Source: Oehlia diaphana | Lineage: Eukaryota > Glomeromycota > Glomeromycetes > Glomerales > Glomeraceae | Assembly (NCBI GenBank): GCA_003833135.1 | Contig: QZLH01001806.1 | Span: forward strand, 10,008-22,461 | DNA: 12,454 nt | Direction of reading: 5' to 3' | Shown here: in pieces, positions 1 through 8,641 of the stretch | How positions within the stretch are numbered: the stretch's first letter is position 1 | How the letters are laid out: each line of letters starts with the position of its first letter | Notes under the pieces: generated by a model | The model's database searches: none | Told to the model about the DNA's origin: nothing | Seen by the model: only the letters and a program-made list of their open reading frames with translations | Made by a program: the position numbers and the translations under genes

Positions 1-515
1 ATGAAACTGTCTTAAGTACATTAAGTAAAAGTTTTCCAAATTAAATTTTGCATATAAAAATTTTATTTGTAAAACATATACTAAATTTATTATTAAAAAA
101 AAGTAAAAAAAGGATGTTACAAATAAGATATGTAACAGGCTGTTACAAATACATTTATTCTATAAATAATTTCTTTCTGAAAAAATCATTTTGGAAATTT
201 GGACATTGATACCGATTTAAATACCGATTTTATTCATATTTATTTATTAGAATTTCTATATTAGCCTTTTATAGTTTCATTTTAAAAAAAATAGTCAACA
301 ATAGTTATTAATAGAAATAAAAAGGTTGTTAATTGCTAATTGTCCGAAGCGGGCGGAGACTTTTACATTCTACGCAAAAGCATGCAATAATAAAAATTTA
401 TTGTAAATTTGTAATGATAAAAATCTTCAAATAGTATATTATATACTACTGTAAATCCAGAAAGTATTTTACGCAGCCACTACAAAAGGATAAAAGGATA
501 TTGAAATTATTTTTA
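1..515. other. AT-rich non-coding flank with short repeats
   Basis: I see no gene here. A 7-bp inverted pair, TGTTACA (115-121) and TGTAACA (131-137), is followed by another TGTTACA at 141-147, so either of two small hairpins could form. The 11-mer TGTTACAAATA occurs at 115-125 and 141-151. A 12-bp direct repeat starting ATACCGATTT occurs at 209-220 and 221-230. A short GC-rich island at about 343-361 (GTCCGAAGCGGGCGGAGAC) stands out against the AT-rich background. CpG is not depleted. The stretch could be upstream or downstream flank of a gene outside the window, but nothing here proves it. Confidence 0.6.
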
Positions 516-692
516 TTAAGAACATTCGTAAAATCGAATTGATAGTAGATTCGTCGAATAGTTGAAATTATTTATCTTGTACGGAAAAAGAATATTCCGA
601 GTTCTTATTTTGTTCTCAAGATGCATTGAAACGGTCATAACAGTTTTTTCATTCATGATAATCAACTTATTATAGAACAAAAGCATTAACAT
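516..692 (-). CDS. possible small ORF, 58 codons, unknown product
   Basis: This minus-strand frame runs from an ATG at 690-692 to a TAA at 516-518 and gives 58 residues. Further in-frame ATGs at 684-686, 654-656 and 636-638 make the start uncertain. The first dozen residues are hydrophobic (MLMLLFYNKLII), and the rest is basic and polar (HLENKIRTRNILFPYKINN). I recognise no domain. The frame uses CpG-containing codons (CGG, CCG, TCG, ACG, CGA), unlike the depleted zone further along. A frame of this length is expected by chance several times in 12 kb of such DNA, so it is a weak candidate. It could equally be part of a spliced exon. Confidence 0.18.
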   Translation of the reverse strand: MLMLLFYNKLIIMNEKTVMTVSMHLENKIRTRNILFPYKINNFNYSTNLLSIRFYECS

Positions 693-727
693 TAAAAATT
701 TATTATTAAATGACGATCATTTATGCC

Positions 728-736
728 TATAAATAG
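728..736 (+). promoter_or_regulatory. TATA-like motif
   Basis: TATAAATAG matches a classical TATA box and sits in the CpG-retaining part of the window. It lies several hundred bases upstream of the intron-like interval at 1303-1376, so it could serve a plus-strand transcript. In DNA this rich in A and T, such a motif is expected by chance. Only transcript mapping would give it meaning. Confidence 0.15.
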
Positions 737-1020
737 TCTATTGTAAATGAATCATTACTGTTTCATTCTTGATACATTAAAAAATTGTATAATGTAAATA
801 ATAACATTGTCTTAATTTGTTATTGGGTCATGCATTAAAGATTTTTCTTGATTCTAAAAATCGTTCTCAATAAAAATCAAACTTCCATCTCATTATTGTT
901 TAGTCATCGGATCGGGATTAAACAGATTTGTTCCATTTTCATATGATTAATTTATCTAACAAGCCTTGTTTTGAGAATATTGTTTTGGACTGCACTTCAT
1001 TTAATTGGCGTTCAAACAAT
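737..1020. other. AT-rich non-coding stretch
   Basis: No convincing frame on either strand. CpG is present at normal frequency. A plus-strand open stretch of about 35 codons near 838-945 has no supporting start, splice signal or recognisable peptide, and I do not call it a gene. Confidence 0.5.
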
Positions 1021-1120
1021 AATTAAAAATATTATTCCGATATATAATTAAGAACATTATTCCGATATATAATTAGAAACAATGTTCCGATATATAATTA
1101 GAAACATTGTTCCGATATAT
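1021..1120. repeat. tandem array, four copies of a 25-bp unit
   Basis: Four head-to-tail units of exactly 25 bp occupy 1021-1045, 1046-1070, 1071-1095 and 1096-1120. Each contains the invariant core TTCCGATATAT, and the consensus begins AATTAGAAACATTG. Variation is confined to the AT-rich half: unit 1 is the most diverged and units 3 and 4 differ at one base. The CpG in TTCCGA is intact in all four copies. There are no spacers, so this is not CRISPR. It is a minisatellite, and the strict conservation of the core in otherwise drifting units would also fit a cluster of protein-binding sites. Confidence 0.95.
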
Positions 1121-1277
1121 GTGCTCTTATGAAGTGAGCAATCTATGCTGCTTTTATATTAATCTAGACTCGTACGCAGTACTATTCAAAGTTTTAAATG
1201 TATGACATTATTACATTATTAGCTCTGAATGACGCATAAGATTTATAAGGAATTAAGATTTATAATTAAGATATTAA

Positions 1278-1450
1278 GATCCGCCACTCGTTAAGAATTA
1301 CTGTAAGTTTTATGATTTAATTTGTGAGTTTCGTATGTTAAATAATTTCTTTTCTTACTAACTGAAATCTTACTAGATTTAAATGTTTTTAATCATATAC
1401 TGTATATGGTGCCTAACGCTCAAGGTACTCGCCTAAGTATTTACGTATAA
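1278..1450 (+). other. candidate spliced exon pair with 74-nt intron (1303-1376)
   Basis: GTAAGT at 1303-1308 is a consensus donor. TACTAAC at 1356-1362 is a perfect branch-site match, with its branch A 15 nt before the acceptor CTAG, whose AG is 1375-1376. The 74-nt length suits fungal introns. If spliced, a frame reads through the junction (phase 1) from 1278 to a TAA at 1448-1450 for 32 codons, ending in NHILYMVPNAQGTRLSIYV. The region keeps its CpGs. Against a gene: an in-frame TAA lies immediately upstream at 1275-1277, and I found no good earlier exon. It may be the end of a coding transcript, a spliced UTR or non-coding RNA, or chance. Confidence 0.25.
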
Positions 1451-2413
1451 GTTTCTAATTTGGGATAATGGTACATATTTATTTATATTATATATCGTTG
1501 TTTTTTTTTTTGAAAAGTTATGCTGATTTTGTTTTGTTTCATTTCCAGTTCTTTGTTTCATATTTGATATAATTATTTTTGTAAATAATATTGAGCTGTA
1601 TATAATCTTTGTAAGTATTTGAAATAGACAACTAATATAATATAGATAATTTAATAATATGCGATCCGGGAAATTCGTTTATTACATTGTTCGTTATATT
1701 CTTATCGTATTTTTTTTTTTTTTCGCTAATTCGACTTCTTTTTGAATACATGGATACGGCAACGATCAAAAAAATAAGATTTTAATATATCTTTTATATC
1801 TTTGGTATTTGTAGGCATAAGGCATTAGGTAATCTCCTGTAGGTAATAAAAAACTTTATTAATTTTTTTTTTATCGGCATTCTCTTAGTTTTATCATGAA
1901 GTTTCAATTTATTATTTGTTTATGAGTGTACTTTACGTATGGTACCAATTTCATTAGTAATGATAATATAATTTATCATTTTAAAGTTTCTAGTGAAATT
2001 TGTAACTAATTTGTCAAAAGTTTATTTTCCGTCTAATAAACAACAATTTATTAAGTAAATTAAAACAATAAAAAACAATAAAAAAAAAATCTTATTCATA
2101 TTAATAGGAAAGTTTTCCATTATTTCGAAAAAAAAAAAATATTTTATTGTAGAATTTTCCATATAATTTACATAAAAAAACTTCGTAAATTTCACTCACT
2201 GCTGCACAAAAATAACAATTCTGAGGGTATGATAAAATTAAAATGCTACTAAAAAATTTTTATACAAATGAATCACATTCCATATATTTTACATTTTATA
2301 ATACTAACTCCCTCTTTTAAATAACTTTGAACTTAATATTCACAATATAATATAGCTAAACATTTTTAGTTACAATTTTCGCAAAATTTTCTTATTCCTG
2401 AATTATTAAAATT
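1451..2413. other. AT-rich non-coding stretch with T-tracts
   Basis: I see no gene. Long T runs occur at 1501-1511 and about 1710-1723, and A runs near 2082-2090 and 2130-2139. A pyrimidine-rich tract ending in TTTCCAG at 1542-1548 resembles a splice acceptor, and GTAAGTAT at 1611-1618 resembles a donor, but no coding frame ties them together. CpG frequency is normal up to about 2190 and then falls sharply. The change point falls inside this stretch or just after it. Confidence 0.5.
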
Positions 2414-2593
2414 TTATTTGCATTCATAAGCCTTATTACTTAATCCTATTGCTTTAGTTTTTTCAGCAAGAATTGATTGTTGTATAAATTCAACTTGTTT
2501 ATGAACATCTTTAATATCTTTGTGAATATTAAAATCAATTGTTGTATATGCTTTATTAACTGCCTGAATTGTTTCTCTTCAAATAGTGGACAT
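2414..2593 (-). pseudogene. small ORF disabled by an early TGA; helical, product unknown
   Basis: On the minus strand an ATG at 2591-2593 is followed after three codons (MSTI) by an in-frame TGA at 2579-2581. The frame then stays open for 54 codons to a TAA at 2414-2416. The peptide is well mixed in composition (RETIQAVNKAYTTIDF, then DIKDVHKQVEFIQQSILAEK) and looks amphipathic and helical, with hydrophobic residues every three or four positions as in a short coiled coil. I recognise no family. A TAA lies just upstream of the ATG in the same frame. Either one mutation broke a 58-codon gene, or the TTCAG at 2564-2568 (minus reading) is an acceptor and this is a terminal exon. Chance is also possible. 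Confidence 0.33.
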
Positions 2594-2722
2594 AATTTTA
2601 CAAAAGTGTGTTTAATAATTTTTTAATAATTTACTAGGAAACGGGTTCAGAGTGATAAAATTACCATCTAATTATCTTATTTATCCAGGTATCATATTTT
2701 TATCTTTTATTGTTATCAATGT

Positions 2723-2748
2723 AGCACAATATCTCAGTGTGTTGTGCT
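2723..2748. repeat. short hairpin
   Basis: AGCACAA (2723-2729) and TTGTGCT (2742-2748) form a 7-bp perfect stem around a 12-nt loop, with G-T pairs possible at both ends. It lies just before the 196-bp tandem duplication. No T-tract follows it, so I do not call it a terminator. Confidence 0.4.
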
Positions 2749-2913
2749 GTTAGTTGCCGTACTTGAAGGAGCTTAGAAGGATAGGTAGCTTTGATTTCTG
2801 ATTTCGATTTATATTAAAATGGATGATTATTTTTACTGAAATAAAGTTAATATGATTATTCATGGAATAATTAAAAGGTTCAATTTATAAGACTGATTTT
2901 AACAAACTTTTAC

Positions 2914-3109
2914 TTTAGCAACATAAATTATAAATAACTTGTTTGCTATTGGATAAAAAAAATGAATTGTGATTTTGTGGCTATGGCTTTATTTACAACA
3001 ATTCTTTGGCTTTGATGTTGTTATATGTGACAAAATTCTTTTAGTGTCACTGGTATCACTGAATGATCAAAAATACGTGGCACAAGACAATACTAATTTA
3101 AGCCTCTTT
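2914..3109. repeat. 196-bp tandem duplication, copy 1
   Basis: Copy 1 runs from TTTAGCAACATAAATTATAAA at 2914 to the start of copy 2 at 3110, an offset of 196 bp. Shared blocks include ATTGTGATTTTGTGGCTATG, AATTCTTTGGCTTTG, GTTGTTATATGTG and CAAAATTCTTTT. Copy 1 keeps ATACGTGGCACAAG where copy 2 has ATACATGACACAAA, a CG to CA change. Small indels break any shared reading frame, so the GTG-started plus-strand frame across 2969-3151 is not a gene. Confidence 0.85.
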
Positions 3110-3297
3110 TTTAGCAACATAAATTATAAAATAATGTTGATTACAATTTGATATAAAAATTGAATTGTGATTTTGTGGCTATGGTTTTATTTTACAATAA
3201 TTCTTTGGCTTTGTGTTGTTATATGTGGCAAAATTCTTTTGGTGTCACTGGTGTCACTAAATGATTAAAAATACATGACACAAAACCAATACTAATT
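3110..3297. repeat. 196-bp tandem duplication, copy 2
   Basis: This is the second copy of the unit at 2914-3109, fading out near ACACAAAACCAATACTAATTT. Read on the minus strand, both copies give SDTSDTKRIL followed by a similar HITT stretch, so the ancestral unit may have had coding content. The match is short and each copy is quickly interrupted. Confidence 0.85.
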
Positions 3298-3669
3298 TTG
3301 ATATAAATTGGACATTCTTTTTCTTCAGTCCCTAAGTATTTTATTTTTCTTTCCACTATTCATCCTTAACTATAAAATCACATGATCTATTATTATAATC
3401 TGATAACATGATTATAATAATTCTTAAATAATTAATAGTTTTTATTGTGCACTTGATATCTGTATCAATAACTAGTTAAACAATATATAAATATATTAAT
3501 TACCATTGGATTCAATATTTAATTTATAAACCAACCATTTTAGTGTTCAACACAAAACTTCATGTATATCAATCTATTTACTAATATTCTTTGAGATAAT
3601 AAATTACAAACCACAAGTATACTTATAATATACTTTTAAAAGAAATAGTAAATTGTAAAATAATTTACA
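3298..3669. other. CpG-free AT-rich DNA
   Basis: I see no feature. No CpG occurs in this interval, and it looks like old, decayed repeat DNA. Confidence 0.5.
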
Positions 3670-4110
3670 ATGAAAATAATGAAATTATTTGCTAAGATCT
3701 TTTATGAACACATACAATATATGGAATCATGAAATGAAATTCAGCACATTATGTCTTCAGTCAATATTCAAGCACCCTACTTTCAGTTGGTTATAATGTC
3801 CTCATACTATACTTAAATGAGTTCAAAAAAATCCTTATGGTACACACTTAATAAAATCAAGCAAGATCTCAGTAAATTTATTATAAATGGATAATACAAA
3901 ATACATCAACCTAATAATTGGGCAGGCATCATGGGACAATTGACTCTTGAACAAAGCATATGATCGTGTAAATATTTCCATTTTCAAATCCTAAGTACCC
4001 TGAAGCTAGAAAAGATCTTTTGCATCATTAATCAACATACATACCTCAATGTAATTATCATGCAATCATTATTAACACATTTACATTAGAATAAAAGGCT
4101 TGTACTATAA
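3670..4110 (+). pseudogene. possible decayed coding stretch, unknown product
   Basis: One plus-strand frame starts at an ATG (3670-3672) and runs 146 codons to a TAA at 4108-4110 with five internal stops, the first a TGA at 3730-3732. In DNA of this composition about a dozen stops would be expected, so stops are moderately under-represented. Readable segments include MKLFAKIFYEHIQYMES and NNWAGIMGQLTLEQS. I recognise no family. AT-rich noncoding DNA often yields protein-like translations, and other frames nearby also look plausible by eye, so this is a weak call made mainly from stop density. Confidence 0.22.
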
Positions 4111-4623
4111 TGAACTATCATTTATCAATATGCATAGGAATATTGCAGAAGTACATTCAGAATACAATAGATAATTTTTTATGAAAAGAATATATATAAC
4201 TTGTAAATTATATGCAATATTTGAAGATTAGAATGCAGATGAAGGTGTATATTATTGTATTCATAAACGATTATAATAACTTCAATATCTAAATGATATC
4301 AAATATGAAATAATTTTTGAATCATAATATCAAATATTTCAGCCCTAAAACTACATATTCCAATATCAACAAATTCAAATACTAGAAATTAAAAAATAAT
4401 CATAAAGAAATTCTGTACAATATGTCAAATTCTCAAACATCCAATCAAAAACAAATATATTAATGCCAAAGTGCTAATTCCATATAATATTGACATTAAT
4501 GAACATACATTATTAATTCAAACATGCCTTTTATTAATGTTTAAATGAATGACAGCATGATAATAAGCATGGTAAATATGTTCTTCTTCTAACTATGAAG
4601 GCATATAATAAATATGTTAGTGT
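4111..4623. other. AT-rich decayed DNA
   Basis: No supported gene. Only one CpG occurs (about 4267). Short open runs on the plus strand are interrupted at about the frequency expected by chance. Confidence 0.45.
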
Positions 4624-4684
4624 AAACATATTTTTTATTGTTATTAACATTGAAAAAGAATAATGAATATATATACTTTTTCAT
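4624..4684. repeat. dispersed repeat A, copy 1
   Basis: This shares the block TTATTAACATTGAAAA, then GAATAATGAATA and a TTTCAT end with 6307-6361, about 1.68 kb away in the same orientation. Small indels in A and T runs separate the copies. TATACAAAGTT (4762-4772 here) also recurs downstream of copy 2 near 6509, so the homologous tract may be longer but heavily diverged. Confidence 0.7.
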
Positions 4685-4928
4685 GACCAAAGACTAAAAA
4701 GTGTGCTTTTAATATAACATTAACTACATCAACAGATTTCACAATTCAGCAAAATCAAATTATACAAAGTTAATACTAGAATTTGATTATTTCATATTAT
4801 AGATTTAAAAACTCCAAATATTTTTATTAATAAAACAAATAAAAACAATGAGGTCAACTCTTTTATTCAACAATGTGGTTGATTGGATGAAAAGATCTGA
4901 CTGGATATAGAACAAAACCACACTATAT
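4685..4928. other. AT-rich decayed DNA, no CpG
   Basis: Nothing beyond the probable continuation of repeat A around 4760. No gene supported. Confidence 0.4.
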
Positions 4929-5001
4929 AGCCTTATAAATTTTTTTTGGAAAATTGATCAAAACTAAAAATGACCATTTTTCACAGAAAAATTTTTATAG
5001 G
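4929..5001. repeat. dispersed repeat B, copy 1
   Basis: Copy 1 of a direct repeat whose partner is 5200-5286, with an offset of 272 bp measured at GAAAATTGATCAAAACTAAA. Both copies begin AGCC-CATAAA or AGCCTTATAAA, run through a T-tract, then the shared 20-mer, then TGACCATTT or TGATCATTT, and end in a run like AAATTTTTAT followed by GG. The shared order of elements argues against a chance match of A/T runs. Confidence 0.75.
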
Positions 5002-5199
5002 GTAGCAAAGCTTTATTATTACCATTTAGGATAAGAGCTCATAGAACTTTCAGAAATTAAAGAAATTTTAATTGCACAAGTGTTTACAATAATTTAATAA
5101 CTGAATTATATTTCAATTTTGAGAATAAAACATATATCAGGAAAATGTCATAAATTTTTCTCATGATGTAAGCCCATAAGATAACAATTAAGGATATCA

Positions 5200-5286
5200 A
5201 GCCCCATAAAAATTTTTTTAGAAAATTGATCAAAACTAAAAAAAAATGATCATTTATCAAAAATTTTCTTGAGAAATTTTTATTGG
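5200..5286. repeat. dispersed repeat B, copy 2
   Basis: Second copy of the repeat at 4929-5001. It carries a longer A-tract and an extra segment that makes a small imperfect hairpin (AAAATTTTCTT and GAGAAATTTTT). The 200 bp between the copies hold no gene that I can support. Confidence 0.75.
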
Positions 5287-5350
5287 TAAAAAATACATGA
5301 AGTAGCTAAACTTACCTTTCTGGCAATTACCACGAATATAAAAGGACTAC

Positions 5351-5774
5351 ATGAATAAAATATTATTAGAAATTATCAAAAAATATTATTTTATTATTAA
5401 ATATATACTAAGTAAGATTAGTCACAGAATCAGTCATCAAGGAAAGTTTAGTCAAAAAATAAGTATTTCTATAGATGATAATTCAGACACTACAAAAATC
5501 AAAAATAATATTACTTTTTGGAGAAAAAAACTTTGCAGCAAGAAAATAGATTTGGTAGGATAATTGACAGCAAGGCAGAAAAATAGTTAGATTAAGTTAT
5601 ATTTGAAGTTAAAATGACCTTTGGAGATAAAGATTCAGCATGCATATTGCCCTATTTCCATCTATGGGTGATAATAAAATAACAGGACAAATCAATTAAA
5701 TGGATCTTAATTACACTCTTCCAGCTCTTTCTGCAAAAGCAGTTTGCCCCATTAATATTGATTTTCATCTTTAG
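5351..5774 (+). pseudogene. possible frameshifted, stop-interrupted coding relic
   Basis: An ATG at 5351 opens a 70-codon frame to a stop at 5561-5563. Near the A-run at 5524-5530 a second frame takes over (from 5533: LQQENRFGRIIDSKAEK, later VKMTFGDKDSACILPYF, with two stops between). From 5661 a third frame gives SMGDNKITGQIN, a TAA, then MDLNYTLPALSAKAVCPINI before a TAG at 5772-5774. Segments abut where one- or two-base indels would restore continuity, and the middle segments are richer in D, G, S, A and P than random AT-rich DNA tends to give. I recognise no family. The minus strand also yields a plausible short peptide here, so the call stays weak. Confidence 0.27.
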
Positions 5775-6306
5775 CTGATATAAAGGAAAAGTATAATCTC
5801 TTATATGTTAAGTGCTCACATTAATCTACATATTACAAAAAGGTTATATAATAAAATTGGAATAATAAGAAAATAATGAATTATATTGAACTTATAAAAG
5901 ATGTAAACTGGGAAAAGCTTGAAAATTAGTATTCAGTGTTTAGTATTTTATTATTAGAGATTGCTCAATAGAGAAATAAAATCTTACATATTTCATGAAA
6001 TCAGTTAAACTTATTATCCAAAACATGTTTAGAATGCCAGCCCCACTGATGAATCCAGAAAGAAAAAATTAATAACATTGAGACAAAAAAAAAATATCTT
6101 CTTAGAAACTTATTATTTAATTTATCCTTCATTAAAAAAATATAAATGTCTTTATTGAAGATGTACTTAATTCATTATTCAGGGGCTACTATATTATTAA
6201 TAGTGTTATAACATTCATCTCCTGCACTTGCATCTGGTGGATTAGTTACAGGAAATAAGTTAATTTTAAGTTCATATCTTTTATGCATTAGTAAGATGGA
6301 ATCATT
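5775..6306. other. AT-rich decayed DNA
   Basis: No CpG and no supported gene. Several plus-strand pieces are open for 20 to 60 codons (for example 6212-6391), but an opposing minus-strand frame over the same bases is equally open. I therefore do not assign a coding strand. Confidence 0.45.
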
Positions 6307-6361
6307 AACATGTTTTTATTTATTAACATTGAAAAGAATAATGAATAGTATATGCCTTTCA
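6307..6361. repeat. dispersed repeat A, copy 2
   Basis: Partner of 4624-4684, with the same order of blocks: an ACAT-T-run start, TTATTAACATTGAAAAG, AATAATGAATA and TTTCAT. The surrounding sequence is CpG-free. Confidence 0.7.
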
Positions 6362-8251
6362 TTATTAAAAGATTATAAAAAGTTGTTAAAATGAAAATAG
6401 CAAACCACTATTTAAAAATTTATTATATTTCTCTATTAATTATAGCCATTATGATATTTCAAAAAGTATACAAATAATCCAATACAAATAGACAACCACT
6501 CTTATTTATACAAAGTTTCAATATTTTTATATTATATTTTATTAGTAAAAAGGTAATCTTCATAAAATAATTATATAGGTTTATCTTAACACCTACTATT
6601 GACCATAACTCTCTATATTTTCTCCAGTGCATTAACTTTAATTGAAGATACTCTATCTATCTATATATAATTTATCCTATACATCTTTTTTTCTTGTAAA
6701 AATGAGGAAGATTTCAATGCTAATTACCAATTATTTTTGAAATATTGCACTAATATTTTCCCTATAAAATTTCATTTATAAATACCAATTAGTTAGTAAA
6801 TTTTCTTCAAATTTTTTTGCAACTTAAATAAATATGTTTGCAAATTAATTTAAAATCTAATGGCAAACAACAACAAGACATTGTATATAAAGAATGGATG
6901 TTTGATCTAACAATGGCAGATAGAATTATATAGAATCACACTTCTGAAAAAAGAAGTCAAACTGTTTTTAACATCCTTCATCAATTCCGTTCATTTTAGT
7001 CTTTATGTCTATAATAAAAATCTGAAATTTGAGCTAGATAATGAAAAACCAGTTCCCATCTTGCCATACCTGCTTTTATTATAGGCATAGTTCAGGATCT
7101 GCCCAAATATACCACCTGAATATAGGGTCACTGGCATTTTTATCAATCTTTTACTTTGGGGCAAAGATGAACTCCTCCTAATGGAAAAGTTTTTAGAATA
7201 CTTTCCAAGTTCACTTCCAAACTAAAAATCATATCCACTTTATTATAAAGTTGATTTTTAAAAAGAATGAGAACTTTATTTTTTTGGAAATCTGCATAAA
7301 TAAGAATATATTTCATGTATTTGGTATACAATTTGTTAATCAAATGCATTTATTTTTTCTTTTTCTTCATTTTAATCTTTATTCATATATTGGTTATTTT
7401 TATATTCTTTTAATTATTCTTATTCTTTGGTATGAACTTCTGAATTCTTGTGAATTCCTTTAGCTATTCTTCTTTTTACTGGTCTGAGAATAGCTTATTA
7501 AATGCTTTGATATATTATTATACAACATAAAATTTAATCCAAAGCATTATTGGAAAAAAATCCATTATAGACAATATAAAATGCTTTAATATTTTACCAA
7601 ATATTTTTTTGATTATTTGACTTAAATTTTTTATTTTATTCTACAAACTGAAGTTATATATATATACAGCATGGAAATTTTTCATGATAGTACCAATCCC
7701 TAAGCCACACAATTTCAACTACTATTGTATGGGAAATATGTCTTCTTGGAATCTACTTAATAATGATTCTGAAAATCAATCAGATAATCCTTGCTGATAA
7801 TGCTTTATAAGAATTATAATCATAAGGAACATAAAGCATTGACATTTTATTTATGATTTATATAGATTTAAGAATTAAATACTTGATATCACAGAATCAT
7901 AATAGAAACAATCTTAACCACATGATCAAAAACTCATTTTAAAAGATACATGAAACATTAGAGCCTAAACATAAATAAGGAATAAAAGAAATATAAGATT
8001 ATTAATGAAGTTTTTTGAAAAGAAGTATGGCTTTTCTAAACTTGCAATATAATAATTGTATACCTTGTAAGAGCAATATACTATTTCCAAGGCTTGCTGG
8101 TTAGCTTCAGAAATATTGGACTATTACATATCCTGATATACCACAAAAGTATAAAGTGTATTGCTATCTATTTCTTATTTTTTTCTTTTGACCTTTTGAT
8201 CTTGACTTTATTACATTATTATATTAATTAGCCTATATTTTTTTCTCTATT
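6362..8251. other. AT-rich decayed DNA without a supportable gene
   Basis: I see no intact gene. One CpG occurs in almost 1.9 kb (about 6988). Open runs exist in several frames, including a TTG-initiated plus-strand frame at 7251-7463 and a minus-strand frame at 7143-7349 that overlap each other. None carries a recognisable motif. A plus-strand run around 6857-6990 reads QQQDIVYKEWMFDLTMADRI and may be another decayed fragment. A TA dinucleotide run lies near 7656-7667. Confidence 0.45.
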
Positions 8252-8353
8252 ATGGCTGAAGAAGACAATTGTAGTCCTTACAGAAAAATTAAAAGTTTAT
8301 CAGAAATTTTAAATAATCAAGCAAATAGTGATGATGAACTTTGCAAATGCTAA
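8252..8353 (+). CDS. possible 33-codon ORF or exon, unknown product
   Basis: An ATG at 8252 opens 33 codons to a TAA at 8351-8353. The peptide is acidic and serine/asparagine-rich, beginning MAEEDNCSPYRKIKSLSEIL and ending in CKC. It sits about 90 bp upstream of the Helitron-type peptide on the same strand. I do not recognise it, and I do not know that it belongs to that element. A T-rich tract precedes the ATG, and no donor site is evident inside. It is short enough to be chance. Confidence 0.2.
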   Translation: MAEEDNCSPYRKIKSLSEILNNQANSDDELCKC

Positions 8354-8439
8354 AGATGGAGTTTATACTTATGTTTTTTTCTTTTATTTTATTACATTTT
8401 TTTGTCTTTAAAAGTCTACAAATCTGGTTCCAAAAAATA

Positions 8440-8511
8440 TTTAGAATTCAAGGTGCTCTATATCATCAGATAGGTGGTCTAATGCCAAGAGATAAAAATC
8501 AAACCATCATT
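8440..8511 (+). pseudogene. Helitron Rep/helicase relic (Helitron-like N-domain fragment)
   Basis: Bases 8440-8490 translate to FRIQGALYHQIGGLMPR, followed by DKNQTII and a TGA at 8512-8514. The pattern of a R/K-I/V-Q-G sequence, then YH-IG, then L-P, is the hallmark stretch of the Helitron-like N-terminal domain found just ahead of the HUH Rep domain in Helitron transposase/helicases. That family copies rolling-circle transposons. One base upstream in another frame, KSGSKKY precedes the motif, as expected if a single indel broke the frame. After KNQ the similarity to the family is lost, and I see no HUH Rep motif or Pif1-type helicase motif in the window. This is a short, dead fragment of a protein normally over a thousand residues long. 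Confidence 0.65.
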
Positions 8512-8641
8512 TGACAAACAGCTGGGCAAGTTATTAAGAAAAAATCACTAATAAGGTCTTTAATTTAATTTGTACTTCAATGCACAATCAATTAACAATC
8601 AGTCACACTACTTTCACATACTAGTTAAGCTGTAGATAAAA

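Noticed and set aside
1021..1120. CRISPR-like array
   Set aside because: The 25-bp units are directly adjacent with no unique spacers, and the context is eukaryotic.
2969..3151. 60-codon plus-strand frame with a GTG start
   Set aside because: It spans the junction of the 196-bp tandem duplication, lacks an ATG, is hydrophobic low-complexity sequence, and the frame is not kept in the second copy.
6212..6391. 60-codon plus-strand open stretch and an opposing 46-codon minus-strand one
   Set aside because: Both directions look equally protein-like and neither has a start or a family. In DNA this AT-rich, dozens of such stretches are expected among six frames.
7143..7463. Overlapping minus (7143-7349) and plus (7251-7463) frames of about 70 codons
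   Set aside because: They overlap on opposite strands, the plus frame starts at TTG and its second half is a run of F, L, I and Y from T-rich DNA, and neither shows a motif.
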